In this document: positions 32,912 to 41,739 of the stretch, piece by piece
How the letters are laid out: each line of letters opens with the position of its first letter
Position numbering within the stretch: position 1 is the first letter of the stretch
DNA from: Salipiger abyssi
GTDB taxonomy: Bacteria; Pseudomonadota; Alphaproteobacteria; Rhodobacterales; Rhodobacteraceae
NCBI RefSeq assembly: GCF_001975705.1
Contig: NZ_CP015093.1
Coordinates: 1,426,001-1,490,000 of the forward strand
DNA: 64,000 nucleotides
Reading direction: 5' to 3'
Position numbers and translations under genes: made by a program
The notes under the pieces: model-generated
Told to the model about the DNA's origin: nothing
The model's input: only the letters and a program-made list of their open reading frames with translations
The model's database searches: none

Positions 32912-33943
32912 TCATCCGATACTGTCGAGACGTTTTCGCCAGTCGGGCTCGACCCCGGGGTTTCTGGTGTAGAGCGGCAGGTCGCCCGCCATCAGGCGGG
33001 TGGCGTTTTCCACGAGAACCTCGGGCATGACCGTGTAAAGGTCGATCGTGTGGCCGAGGATATGCGGCGTCAGGATCACCCGGTCGAGCGAGCGCAGCGG
33101 GTGGTCCATCGGCAGCGGCTCGGTCTCGGTCACGTCGAGACCCGCCCCCGCCAGATGGCCGTCGCGCATCACCCGCACCAGCGCGTCCTCGTCGATGAGC
33201 CCGCCGCGCGAGGTGTTCACCAGGATCGCGTCGGGCTTCATCTGCCGCAGCTCCGCCTCGCCCAGCATGCCCCTGGTCTCGTCGTTCAGCGGCACATGCA
33301 GGCTGATCACATCCGCCTTTTCCAGCAGCTCGTCGCGGCCCACCAGACGCACGCCCGCCGGCGCCGTCTCCGGCGGCAGGAACGGGTCGTGCACCAGGAT
33401 CTCCGCCGGCTCCCACGCCGCCAGGCGCGCGATCACCCCGCCGCCGATCCGGCCCGAGCCGATGAGCCCCACCGTCCGGCCGCGCAGCATCCGCCCGTAC
33501 ATCACCTGCGGACGCGGCGCGTTCTCGCGCAGCAGACGCTCGGATTCATGCAGCCGGTAAAGCAGCACCAGCATCAGCATCACCGTCGCCTCGGACATCG
33601 CCAGAAAGTTCTCCGGCGTGGCGCCATTGGCCACCAGAAGCCCGCGCGACGCGCAGGCCTCCAGATCGACCGCATCCACCCCGATGGTCGGAAAGACCAG
33701 CGCGCGCAGCCGGGGCGAGGCGTCGAGATCCGCCTCGCTCAGCCGCGAGCGCGAGCTTGCCACGATCAGGTCGACATCGGTGAGGAGCGCCGCGCGCTCC
33801 TCCTCCGACAGCCTGCGCGGCACCCCGGGCACCACCTCCGGCCCCCGGATCACCTCCCAGCCCTTTTCCGCGAGCTTGGCGGAGGCGCTGTCGAGCACCT
33901 CCTCCAGCACCGGATCGCGGGCGATATAGATCTTCGGCGCCAT
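32912..33943 (-). CDS. D-2-hydroxyacid dehydrogenase (NAD-dependent)
   Basis: 343-aa protein of the D-isomer-specific 2-hydroxyacid dehydrogenase family. The NAD loop is VGLIGSGRIGGGVIARL (~residue 155). The catalytic Arg is in LVNTSRGGLIDEDAL, the Glu in DVTETEPLP, and the His in ILTPHILGHT. It interconverts a D-2-hydroxy acid and a 2-oxo acid. The ATG at 33943 has GGAG 9 bp upstream; a GTG at 33949 overlapping the preceding stop is possible. It is the last gene of the hyuAB-TRAP operon, directly after the ThDP decarboxylase. Confidence 0.88.
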   Translation of the reverse strand: MAPKIYIARDPVLEEVLDSASAKLAEKGWEVIRGPEVVPGVPRRLSEEERAALLTDVDLIVASSRSRLSEADLDASPRLRALVFPTIGVDAVDLEACASRGLLVANGATPENFLAMSEATVMLMLVLLYRLHESERLLRENAPRPQVMYGRMLRGRTVGLIGSGRIGGGVIARLAAWEPAEILVHDPFLPPETAPAGVRLVGRDELLEKADVISLHVPLNDETRGMLGEAELRQMKPDAILVNTSRGGLIDEDALVRVMRDGHLAGAGLDVTETEPLPMDHPLRSLDRVILTPHILGHTIDLYTVMPEVLVENATRLMAGDLPLYTRNPGVEPDWRKRLDSIG

Positions 33944-33945
33944 GA

Positions 33946-35715
33946 TCACTCGCTCCGCGTCAGGCCGGCGACCATGTTGGGGTTGTAGCCGGGCTGGACA
34001 CGGGCGTCGATCACCACGCTCTTACCCTCCTGCACCATGGCGATGCCCTTGCGCACCGCCTCGACCAGCTCGCCCGCCGTGGTGACCGGCCCGATGCCCT
34101 CGCAGCCCTGCGCACGCGCCACGCCGGCGATGTCGATATCCGGATCGCCGATGCGCTGGCCGATCCACTTGTTCTCGACCGGGCGGTTGCGCGCCACGGC
34201 GACGCGCTCCTGATGCACCTCGTCATTGTAGAAGGAGCGGTTGTTCGACACCACCGCCAGGAACGGCGTGCCGTAATGCGCCGCCGTCCAGAAGGCCGAG
34301 GCCGCCATCATGAAATCGCCGTCGCCGAGCACCGCCACCGGCAGCCGGTCGCTGTCCTTCAGCGCCAGCGCGGCGCCGATCAGCATGCCCGGACCCGAGC
34401 CGATCCCGGCGCCGCCATCGGAGCCCAGGAAGTCGAGCGGGTGACGGAAATGCCAGCTCTCGCCGGCCCAGCCCAGCGGCAGCCGCACCATCGAGGCGCA
34501 GACCCCGTCCAGCCCCTCGCCGAGCGCGCCGGCCAGCGTCATGATATCGAGCGGCGTGTCGGCGGGCGGCGCGTCGAGCGCCGGCTTCACCGGCAGATCC
34601 TCGGGCAGCGTGCCCGCGCCCACGCCGAGCGCGTCGGCAAGCGCATGCACCGCCGCGTCCGGCGTGCTGGCAAGGTGCAGGTCGAGCGCCGGCAGCGCCT
34701 GATGCTCCATGCCCCAGCCATTGTGCAGCTGATAGTCGACGGAGGCCTGAATGACCTTGGCCTTGATCTCGCCGCCGAGCTTCAGCGTGCCGGCCACGTC
34801 GAGCCAGTCGAGGCTGAGGATCACGTCGGCGCGGCGCAGCACCTCGCCCGCCGCGTCGTCGATGAAGAAGGCCGGCTTGCCGCGATGTTGCGGGTGATCG
34901 GTCGGGAAGGAGGCGCCGATACGGATATCGGTCAGCACCTCGGCCCCCAGCGCCTCGGCCAGCGCCACGCGCCGCGCCCAGTCCGCCGGATCGCGCGACA
35001 CGCGGCCCGCCAGGATCACCGGGCTCCTGGCACCCTTCAGCAGCGCGGCGGCCTGCGCCACGCCCGTGGCTGAGGGATCGGCGGGCATCGGCGGCTGGTA
35101 GCGGGCGTAATCGGGCAGCGCCGGCACGCTCTCATGCTGCTTTTCCTGGATCGACACGTCGAAATTCACATAGGTCGGCCCGAAGGGCGCGGTGCGCGCG
35201 ATCACATCGGCGCGCAGCATGGATTCGATGGCCGCGCCCATCGAGGCGGGCTGATCGTCCCATTTCACGTAATTGCGGATCATCGAGGCCTGGTCGCGGC
35301 AGGTGTGCAGCCAGTCGATCCACGGCCGCCGCATCGCCGCGTCCACCGGGCCGGTCGCGCCATAGATCAGCACCGGCACCCGGTCGCACCAGGCGTTGAA
35401 GATCGCCATGGTGCCGTGCATCAGCCCGACATTGCTGTGCAGGATCACCGCCAGCGGCTCGCCGGTCACCTTGGCATAGCCGTGGGCGATGGCCACCGCA
35501 TGTTCCTCGTGCAGGCAGAGCAGCATCTGCGGATCGTGGTTGCCGAGCTTGTTGACGAGGCTGTCATGCAGCCCGCGAAAGCTCGACCCCGGGTTCAGCG
35601 CAACGTATTTCACGCCAAGCCCACGCAGCACTTCCGCAAAGATATCGCTCCCCCAGACCCCGGTCTCCTCGGACGGCAGCGGCGTTTCCACGCGCGATGG
35701 TGTCAGATCGTTCAT
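33946..35715 (-). CDS. Thiamine-diphosphate-dependent decarboxylase, benzoylformate-decarboxylase-like
   Basis: 589-aa ThDP enzyme with the usual three domains. The catalytic Glu is in LCLHEEHAVAIAHGYAKVTG. A His at the position of benzoylformate decarboxylase His70 is seen in ILHSNVGLMHG. The ThDP/Mg motif is AVLGDGDFMMAASAFWTAAHYGTPFLAVVSNN (GDG...NN). It splits CO2 from a 2-oxo acid or condenses 2-oxo acids, and acetolactate-synthase-like alternatives exist. At 589 aa it is somewhat longer than benzoylformate decarboxylase (~528). A GGAGA site precedes the start. It follows the racemase-like gene by 34 bp. Confidence 0.87.
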   Translation of the reverse strand: MNDLTPSRVETPLPSEETGVWGSDIFAEVLRGLGVKYVALNPGSSFRGLHDSLVNKLGNHDPQMLLCLHEEHAVAIAHGYAKVTGEPLAVILHSNVGLMHGTMAIFNAWCDRVPVLIYGATGPVDAAMRRPWIDWLHTCRDQASMIRNYVKWDDQPASMGAAIESMLRADVIARTAPFGPTYVNFDVSIQEKQHESVPALPDYARYQPPMPADPSATGVAQAAALLKGARSPVILAGRVSRDPADWARRVALAEALGAEVLTDIRIGASFPTDHPQHRGKPAFFIDDAAGEVLRRADVILSLDWLDVAGTLKLGGEIKAKVIQASVDYQLHNGWGMEHQALPALDLHLASTPDAAVHALADALGVGAGTLPEDLPVKPALDAPPADTPLDIMTLAGALGEGLDGVCASMVRLPLGWAGESWHFRHPLDFLGSDGGAGIGSGPGMLIGAALALKDSDRLPVAVLGDGDFMMAASAFWTAAHYGTPFLAVVSNNRSFYNDEVHQERVAVARNRPVENKWIGQRIGDPDIDIAGVARAQGCEGIGPVTTAGELVEAVRKGIAMVQEGKSVVIDARVQPGYNPNMVAGLTRSE

Positions 35716-35749
35716 ACTGTCTTCTCCTTCATATGTTCCGGTTGGTGTT

Positions 35750-36514
35750 TCAATGTTGGCTCAGCAGGCAGCCGAAGCCCTCGGGCCGGTCGGACAGACC
35801 GGCGCGGCGCAGCAGATGCCACGCCATGACCTGATTGCTGGTGATCACGGGTTTGCCGAGGATCGCCTCCAGCGGCGCCACGGTCTCAAGCGAGCGGATC
35901 GCGGTGCAGCTGAGGAAATACGCCTCTGCCTCGGGGGTCTGCCGCTGGTGGGTCAGATCGTACCAGAGCGCCGGATCGGCCTCGGCCATCTCGGCGGTGG
36001 TGTTGAGACCCTGGCCAAAGGCATCGGCAACGGCGATCCCGTGGCGGTTGAGGAAAGCGACCTCGCTTTCGACGATGTGGTCGAGATAGGGCGTGACGAG
36101 CACGATTTTGCGCGCCGAAAGCGCCTCCAGCGCCGCGACCACCGCCTCTGACGTCGCCACCACATCGCTGCCCGACGCCGCGCGCGCCCGCGCGAGGATA
36201 TCCGCCTCACGTGCGGCGCTCTGGGTCGAGACGGCGGTGCAGTGGAACCCCACCAGCGCGGGCGCCACATCGCCGACCAGCGCCGCGGCACCGTCGATAT
36301 CCCGCGTCATCGCGTCGAGCTCTTCGGGCGAGCTGCCGGTGAGCCGCAGCCGCGTGACATGCAGCGAGATATCCCATGGCATCATCGCCGCGAGCTCGCC
36401 CTCCGCAACGCGGTTGCCCGAGGGCATGATGATGCCGAACCGGGCGCGCGCGCCAAACCGGACCCGGCCCGAGGCCAGATCCGGTGCAGCGCTGTCTGTC
36501 GTTTCTGTCGCCAT
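35750..36514 (-). CDS. Asp/Glu racemase superfamily enzyme (maleate isomerase / arylmalonate decarboxylase-like)
   Basis: 254-aa protein with both catalytic cysteines of the two-Cys members: Cys92 in VGFHCTAVSTQ and Cys203 in YFLSCTAIRSLE. GIIMPSGNRVAEGELAAMMP near residue 27 is typical of maleate cis-trans isomerase and arylmalonate decarboxylase relatives. Having two cysteines argues for an isomerase or racemase rather than a decarboxylase, which keeps only one. Start 36514 has a GGAAAG site. It lies between dctP and the ThDP gene in the eight-gene operon; the substrate is unknown. Confidence 0.83.
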   Translation of the reverse strand: MATETTDSAAPDLASGRVRFGARARFGIIMPSGNRVAEGELAAMMPWDISLHVTRLRLTGSSPEELDAMTRDIDGAAALVGDVAPALVGFHCTAVSTQSAAREADILARARAASGSDVVATSEAVVAALEALSARKIVLVTPYLDHIVESEVAFLNRHGIAVADAFGQGLNTTAEMAEADPALWYDLTHQRQTPEAEAYFLSCTAIRSLETVAPLEAILGKPVITSNQVMAWHLLRRAGLSDRPEGFGCLLSQH

Positions 36515-36540
36515 GTGGCTTTCCATCCAAAGTTGACGGA

Positions 36541-36648
36541 GCCCCCGCCCGCGCAATGGGAGAAAGGCGCGGACGGGGGCGTTTCGGGCCCGGGTTGCGG
36601 CGCGGAGGAGGCGCCCGCCCTGAGAGGGTGGGAGAGACCCCGGGCCCG
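36541..36648. repeat. Two GC-rich inverted repeats in the dctP-racemase gap
   Basis: Repeat one: GCCCCCGCCCGCGC (36541-36554) with its complement at 36567-36580, 13 of 14 pairs. Repeat two: CGGGCCCGGG (36585-36594) with its complement at 36639-36648, perfect, around a 44-nt loop. On the - strand neither has a clear T run. Together they would fold the mRNA between dctP and the next gene, and may set their relative expression or stabilise the dctP message. Confidence 0.65.
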
Positions 36649-36654
36649 TTTTGG

Positions 36655-37770
36655 TTATTGACCGAGCTTCGAGAACACCTCGCGCTCAAGCAGTTCGGCA
36701 AAGGCCTCCGGGTCGCCCTCGACATCCGCGACGAGCCCCTTCCAGCGCTCCAGCGTCTCGATATGCTGGCGCACGATCGCCTCTGCATCGGCCGATCCGC
36801 CAAGCTTAACGATATCGGCGGCCACCGCGTCGAGTTCGCGCGAGCGGAAATCCTCCATCGCCTCGTTGTAGGCGTCATCGGGTTGCCAGAAGACGATGCC
36901 CTTCTCCTTACCGGCAGTGCGGGCCGAGGCCTCCTGATCGGCATAGGTCTTGGTGATCTGCGCGATCCGGCCCGGGATCTTCGACAGCAGCGCCTCGCGG
37001 TTCGCCGGGTCGAGCCTGTCGACCGAGCCCTTGTTGAAGACGAATTCGCCAAGCCCGTGATAGCTGCCGATGGGCTGGTCGACGATGCTGCTGACGGAGT
37101 CGATCAGCCCCAGCGTCTCAAGCCAGGCGAGGTTGCCGACGGCGCAATCGACCTGCCCCTGTTGCAGCGCCGGACCGACCTCGCTCGCCGGGAGCGACAC
37201 CGGCACGGCACCCAGCGCGTTGATCAGCCGGACCGCAAAACCGCCGGTGACGCGGATCTTGCGCCCGGACAGATCGGAGAACTGTTCGATGGGCTCGGCG
37301 CACATGAGATACCAGGGCGAGGCCGCGTGCCCGCCCAGCCAGACCGCGTTCTGATGCTCCAGATCGGCGATGCATTCGGCGCAGTTCAGCATCATGGTTT
37401 CGTTCGTCGCGCCGGCGGCGGCCCAGAAATCATCGGCGAAGGGCAGCAGCTCGGGCAGCATCGCCACATGCGGGATCTCGCTGGAATTCAGCGTCGGCAC
37501 GATGAAACCGCCATCGACCACCCCGTCGCGGATGCCGCCCAGCGTGGCATTGCCGCCAAGCATCTGGCCGCCGACAAAGACCTGCGCCGAAAGATCGCCG
37601 CCGGTGGTCTCCGACAGATCCTCGAAGAATGCCTGCGCCTCGACCGCCTCGATGGCCAGCGGCGGCATGAAGGTGTTGTACATCAGCCGGTCCGCGCTGG
37701 CGGCGCTGGCCATGCCGACAATTGCGGTGCCGGCGAAAAGCCCTATCAGTTTGTGCAGTCTCTTCTGCAT
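36655..37770 (-). CDS. TRAP transporter substrate-binding protein, DctP family
   Basis: 371-aa periplasmic protein. The signal peptide MQKRLHKLIGLFAGTAIVGM ends near ASAAS-ADR. The DctP signature Arg region is in DLSGRKIRVTGGFAVRLINALGAVPVSLPASEVGPALQQGQVDCAVGNLAW. It captures an organic acid for the DctQ/DctM permease encoded just upstream. Start 37770 has a perfect GGGAGGAG site, and upstream in-frame codons lie before the signal peptide and are rejected. The ligand is not known; the co-encoded enzymes suggest a 2-oxo, 2-hydroxy or dicarboxylic acid or a cyclic amide. Confidence 0.92.
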   Translation of the reverse strand: MQKRLHKLIGLFAGTAIVGMASAASADRLMYNTFMPPLAIEAVEAQAFFEDLSETTGGDLSAQVFVGGQMLGGNATLGGIRDGVVDGGFIVPTLNSSEIPHVAMLPELLPFADDFWAAAGATNETMMLNCAECIADLEHQNAVWLGGHAASPWYLMCAEPIEQFSDLSGRKIRVTGGFAVRLINALGAVPVSLPASEVGPALQQGQVDCAVGNLAWLETLGLIDSVSSIVDQPIGSYHGLGEFVFNKGSVDRLDPANREALLSKIPGRIAQITKTYADQEASARTAGKEKGIVFWQPDDAYNEAMEDFRSRELDAVAADIVKLGGSADAEAIVRQHIETLERWKGLVADVEGDPEAFAELLEREVFSKLGQ

Positions 37771-37814
37771 TTTCGTTTCTCCTCCCGAATTCCGGCCGTT
37801 CGTTCCGACCGCTC

Positions 37815-39125
37815 CTAAAGTCCCATAACTCTTGGCAAAAACAGCGTTATCTCGGGGAATGCGATCAGCAGACCGATCACCGCGAGATCCACCACCAGGA
37901 ACCACAACACCCCCCTGAAGATCGTCGTGAGCGGCACGTCCGAGCCCACGAGCGATTTCACGGCAAACACGTTCAGCCCGACCGGCGGCGACATCAGGCC
38001 GATCTCGACGAATTTCACGATCAGCACGCCCATCAGCGTCAGGTCGAGCCCGACCGTCTTGAAGATCGGCAGCATGATCGGCAGCGTCAGGAACAGCAGG
38101 CCGAGCGGGTCGAGGAACATCCCCAGCACCAGAAAGCAGGCGCCTGAGATCAGGATCACCGCAAGCGGCGAGATGTTCGACTCCGCCATGAACTGCGCCA
38201 GGAACATCGGCAGGCCCGAGAAGGCCAGGAACCGCGTCAGTAACACCGCGCCGAGCACGATGAAGAACAGCGTCGCGGTGCCGACAAGCGCGTCCCAGAA
38301 GCTGGCCTTGATCACGGGCCAGGAGAGCGTGCCATTGGCGAGCGCAATCACGAAGGTCAGCGCCGCGCCGAACGCGCCTGCCTCGGTGGCGGTGACGATG
38401 CCGCTATAGATGCCGCCGATCACCCCAAGCACCAGCACCGGCAGCGGCCAGATGCCCGCCATGGCACGGAACTTGGCGCGCCAGCTTGTGCGCTCGCTGT
38501 CGCGCGGGGCGACATGCGGTTGCAGCTTGGCGCGCAGGATGATCATCAGCGCAAAGGCCAGCGCCGAGATCAGGCCGGGAATGATGCCGGCCACAAAGAG
38601 CTTGATGATCGAGGTTTGTGCGAAAACGCCGATCAGGATCATCAGCACGCTCGGTGGAATGAGCGAGCCCAGCGTGCCCGCCGAGGCGACCACCCCGGTG
38701 GCGAGCCCCATGTCGTAGCCGGTCTTTTTCATTTCGGGCAGCGCGATGCGGCCCATGGTCAGCGTGGTGGCGAGGCTCGACCCCGACGCCGCCGCAAAGC
38801 CGGCGCAGGCAAAGTTCGTCGCCACCGCCACGCCGCCGGGCAGCCAGCCCAGCCAGAGCCGCGCCGCATCGAAGAGCGCCGTGGTCAGGCCCGAGCGGAA
38901 GGCCAGCGCACCCATCAGCAGGAACATCGGGATGGCCGAAAGCTCCCAGCTGGCGGCGGTCTCGAAGGGGATGAGGCCGAGGATGCTGAAGGCGGCGTTC
39001 CAGCTCGTCAGGATCGCGATGCCGACAAAGGCCACGAGCCCGAGCGCCAGCCCGATGGGCACCCGCAGGGCGATGAGGAACAGCGCGATCCCCATGCCCC
39101 AGAAACCGATGGCGAGGGGACTCAT
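37815..39125 (-). CDS. TRAP transporter large permease, DctM family
   Basis: 436-aa membrane protein with about a dozen hydrophobic segments and typical DctM blocks: FLLMGALAFRSGLTTALFDAARLWLGWLPGG, FAAASGSSLATTLTMGRIALPEMKKTGYD and SAGTLGSLIPPSVLMILIGVF. It carries the ligand across the inner membrane using the sodium or proton gradient. It overlaps dctQ by 4 bp and is followed 44 bp later by dctP. Confidence 0.95.
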   Translation of the reverse strand: MSPLAIGFWGMGIALFLIALRVPIGLALGLVAFVGIAILTSWNAAFSILGLIPFETAASWELSAIPMFLLMGALAFRSGLTTALFDAARLWLGWLPGGVAVATNFACAGFAAASGSSLATTLTMGRIALPEMKKTGYDMGLATGVVASAGTLGSLIPPSVLMILIGVFAQTSIIKLFVAGIIPGLISALAFALMIILRAKLQPHVAPRDSERTSWRAKFRAMAGIWPLPVLVLGVIGGIYSGIVTATEAGAFGAALTFVIALANGTLSWPVIKASFWDALVGTATLFFIVLGAVLLTRFLAFSGLPMFLAQFMAESNISPLAVILISGACFLVLGMFLDPLGLLFLTLPIMLPIFKTVGLDLTLMGVLIVKFVEIGLMSPPVGLNVFAVKSLVGSDVPLTTIFRGVLWFLVVDLAVIGLLIAFPEITLFLPRVMGL

Positions 39126-39685
39126 GGCAGCGCCCCCGTCTCGGTTTCTTCATGGGCGGCTTGGTCGTGGCGGACAAAGCGCATGATCTGCACGGCAAGC
39201 CCGAGCAGCGACACGATCACCACCAGCGCCATCGCCAGCACCGGAATCCAGCGCGAGGGCCAGGTCGGCAGGAAGAAGGCCGAGGTCTGGATCTGCTCGG
39301 ACACGGCGGTGGCGCGCATCGCCTCCACCCCGATGCGCCAGGCGAGCAACCCGCCATAGATCGCCATCAGCACAGAGGTCAGGCAATCGAGCAGGATGCG
39401 CCAGCGCGAGGACAGCAGATCGCTGACGAGGCTCGCACTGATGTTCTGATCGGTGATCTGCACATAGGCGATGGGCAGAAAGATCAGCGTCACCATGTAA
39501 TAGCGCGAGACGATCTCGGTCGTGCCGGAGAGCGGCACGCCGACCACGTAACGAAGCCCGACATCGGTGACCACATGCAGCACCATGAGCGCCATCACCA
39601 CGCCCGACAGCGCGACGGCGATCTCGCTGATGCGGATCACGCCCCGGGGCATCCGGCGCAGCGGGATATGCGAAGAGGCTGTCAT
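39122..39685 (-). CDS. TRAP transporter small permease, DctQ family
   Basis: 187-aa membrane protein with four hydrophobic helices (for example AVALSGVVMALMVLHVVTDVGLRYVVG and YYMVTLIFLPIAYVQI). The GTTEIVSRYYM motif is typical of DctQ subunits. Its start overlaps the hyuB stop by one base, and its end overlaps dctM by 4 bp, placing the transporter firmly inside the catabolic operon. Confidence 0.92.
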   Translation of the reverse strand: MTASSHIPLRRMPRGVIRISEIAVALSGVVMALMVLHVVTDVGLRYVVGVPLSGTTEIVSRYYMVTLIFLPIAYVQITDQNISASLVSDLLSSRWRILLDCLTSVLMAIYGGLLAWRIGVEAMRATAVSEQIQTSAFFLPTWPSRWIPVLAMALVVIVSLLGLAVQIMRFVRHDQAAHEETETGALP

Positions 39686-41739
39686 TACGATGCCTTCGAC
39701 ATATCCGCCGCGCCGCCCTGCGCCGTGTGGCGCTGCGCGATGCCGGCGGGGATCGCTTCGGTCCAGCAGCGGTCGATATCCGCCGCCGTCAGGGCCGTGC
39801 CGCGCTCGTCCGCAAGACGCTGCGCCGCGTTCCAGAGCCGCCCGCGCATCGAGGCGCGCAACGGCACTGGCAGGGTAAAGACATGCGCGATCAGCCGCGC
39901 CCAGGCCTCTTCGGTCCAGACCGCCTCATAGGCATCGCGTTCAGGGCCGAAGTTGAACATCGCCGGCTGCCCCTGCCCGCCCCGCTCGCGCCGCAGCGCC
40001 TCGGTGGCGGCGCCATCCACGGCACCCTCGCTCAGCACGACACCATAGGCATCGCGCGCCGCCTGCTCCGAGATCAGCCCGTTGCGCAGATCGTGCAGTA
40101 CCATTTCCGGGTCGCGCTCGAAGGGCGAGCCATAGCCGCCACCGCCGGGGGTGAGCACGCGCAGCACATCGCCGCAATCGACCTGAAGCGAGTCGATCTT
40201 GTCGAGCGGCTCGAAGTCTTCCGCGCCAGAGCGCCGGATATAGACCGCGGCCTTTTCGCCGCACTGCCCGCCCAGAACGCCCCAGGGCCGGAACCGGTGC
40301 CGCTCCTGACCGCGTGCGGTCACCAGACAGTCATGCTCCAGCACCTCGAACTCGAAGACGATGCCAAGCCCGCCGCGATGCCTGCCAGCCCCGCCCGAGT
40401 CCGGGCGCAGCGCGTATTTCAGGATGCGCACGCCCGAGACGCTCTCGACGATCTCGATGGGGCTGTTGCGCAGGTTGGCGATATCCACCACGTCGCGCGC
40501 GTTCAGCCCGTCGCCATCCTCATGCCCGCCGGTGCCGCCCACCATGGGCTCCAGCACATTGACCTTGAGCCCGCCCTTGGCGAGATCCGGCTCGGTAAAG
40601 ACGATGGGGGCGATGTAGCCGGCGCCGGCGGCGGGGATCTCGCGCGGGAGTGCCTGCGCCAGCGCGCCGCGAATGGCGTCCTGCACCCGCACGCCTGTGG
40701 TGGTGCGCAGCCCGACCGCCGCCGGCGCCTTGCAGTTCACCACAGAGCCCGGCTGGGTCACCACGCTGACCGAGCGCATCAGCCCGGCATTCACCGGAAT
40801 GTCGCGGTCGATGGTCAGCAGCACGAACATGATCGTGTAGACCAGCCAGGGATGCGCCTGCCCGTCCGAAAAGATGTTGAACGCGGTGCGAAGCTGCGAG
40901 TCGGTGCCGGTGAAATCCACCTCCATCTCGTCGCCCTTCACGGTGAGCGCGACACAGAACTTGATCGGAATGTCCGAAACCACGTCGTCGTCGAGATAAT
41001 CGGCAAAGCGGTAGGTGCCGTCGGGAATGCCCGCGATCACCGCGCGGGCACGCATCTCGCTGTAGTTCAGCACGTCGCCCATGGCGTCGGTGACACCGGC
41101 GAGCCCGTATTTCTCGACGCATTCGCCGACCCGCCGGTCGGCCACGCGCAACGCGGTCACCATGGCTTTCAGGTCGCCCCAGTTGTCATGCGGCACCCGG
41201 CAGTTGCAGAGGATGAGGTTGATCAGCTCGTCATTCAGCTCGCCCGCGCGGTAGAGATGCGAGGGCGGAATGCGGATGCCTTCCTGATAGATCTCGTAGC
41301 TCGACGGCGAGAGGCTGCCCGCGACGCGCCCGCCGACATCGGTCGAATGCACATAGGCATAGGCGAAACAGACCAGCGTGCCGTCGTGAAAGATCGGCGC
41401 CAGCAGGCTGATATCGGGCAGGTGCGAGGAGAGCCCTGCACTGCGATAGGGGTCGTTGCAGATCAGCACGTCGCCCGGCGCGTAGCTGTCGAACTCACCG
41501 ATCATCGACGTGAAGTCGAGATTGGCGAACATGGTGATGCCGATGCTGTGCGGATAACCGAAGATCTCGCCCTCGGGGGTGACGAGCGCCACGCCAAGAT
41601 CGGCGGTCTCGTTCACAAAGGCGGTGTGGCCGGTGCGTTGCAGCGCATAGCCCATCTCTTCGGCGATGGAGCGGAAGCGCTGCACGAAGATATCGAGCTG
41701 GGCGGAGTCGGTGCGCAGGGCAGAAAGTTTCCGGGTCAT
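39685..41739 (-). CDS. Hydantoinase B/oxoprolinase-family subunit (HyuB-like)
   Basis: 684-aa protein of the hydantoinase B family. Conserved blocks are FRSIAEEMGYALQRTGHTAFVNETADLGVAL at the start, DVLICNDPYRSAGLSSHLPDI, the central GGTGGHEDGDGLNARDVVDIANLRNSPIE and GGAGRHRGGLGIVFEFE. The family covers ATP-dependent hydantoinases, 5-oxoprolinases, and acetone/acetophenone carboxylases. A C-terminal extension of ~110 residues goes beyond the common ~570-aa form. It overlaps hyuA by 4 bp, so both subunits are made together. Confidence 0.88.
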   Translation of the reverse strand: MTRKLSALRTDSAQLDIFVQRFRSIAEEMGYALQRTGHTAFVNETADLGVALVTPEGEIFGYPHSIGITMFANLDFTSMIGEFDSYAPGDVLICNDPYRSAGLSSHLPDISLLAPIFHDGTLVCFAYAYVHSTDVGGRVAGSLSPSSYEIYQEGIRIPPSHLYRAGELNDELINLILCNCRVPHDNWGDLKAMVTALRVADRRVGECVEKYGLAGVTDAMGDVLNYSEMRARAVIAGIPDGTYRFADYLDDDVVSDIPIKFCVALTVKGDEMEVDFTGTDSQLRTAFNIFSDGQAHPWLVYTIMFVLLTIDRDIPVNAGLMRSVSVVTQPGSVVNCKAPAAVGLRTTTGVRVQDAIRGALAQALPREIPAAGAGYIAPIVFTEPDLAKGGLKVNVLEPMVGGTGGHEDGDGLNARDVVDIANLRNSPIEIVESVSGVRILKYALRPDSGGAGRHRGGLGIVFEFEVLEHDCLVTARGQERHRFRPWGVLGGQCGEKAAVYIRRSGAEDFEPLDKIDSLQVDCGDVLRVLTPGGGGYGSPFERDPEMVLHDLRNGLISEQAARDAYGVVLSEGAVDGAATEALRRERGGQGQPAMFNFGPERDAYEAVWTEEAWARLIAHVFTLPVPLRASMRGRLWNAAQRLADERGTALTAADIDRCWTEAIPAGIAQRHTAQGGAADMSKAS

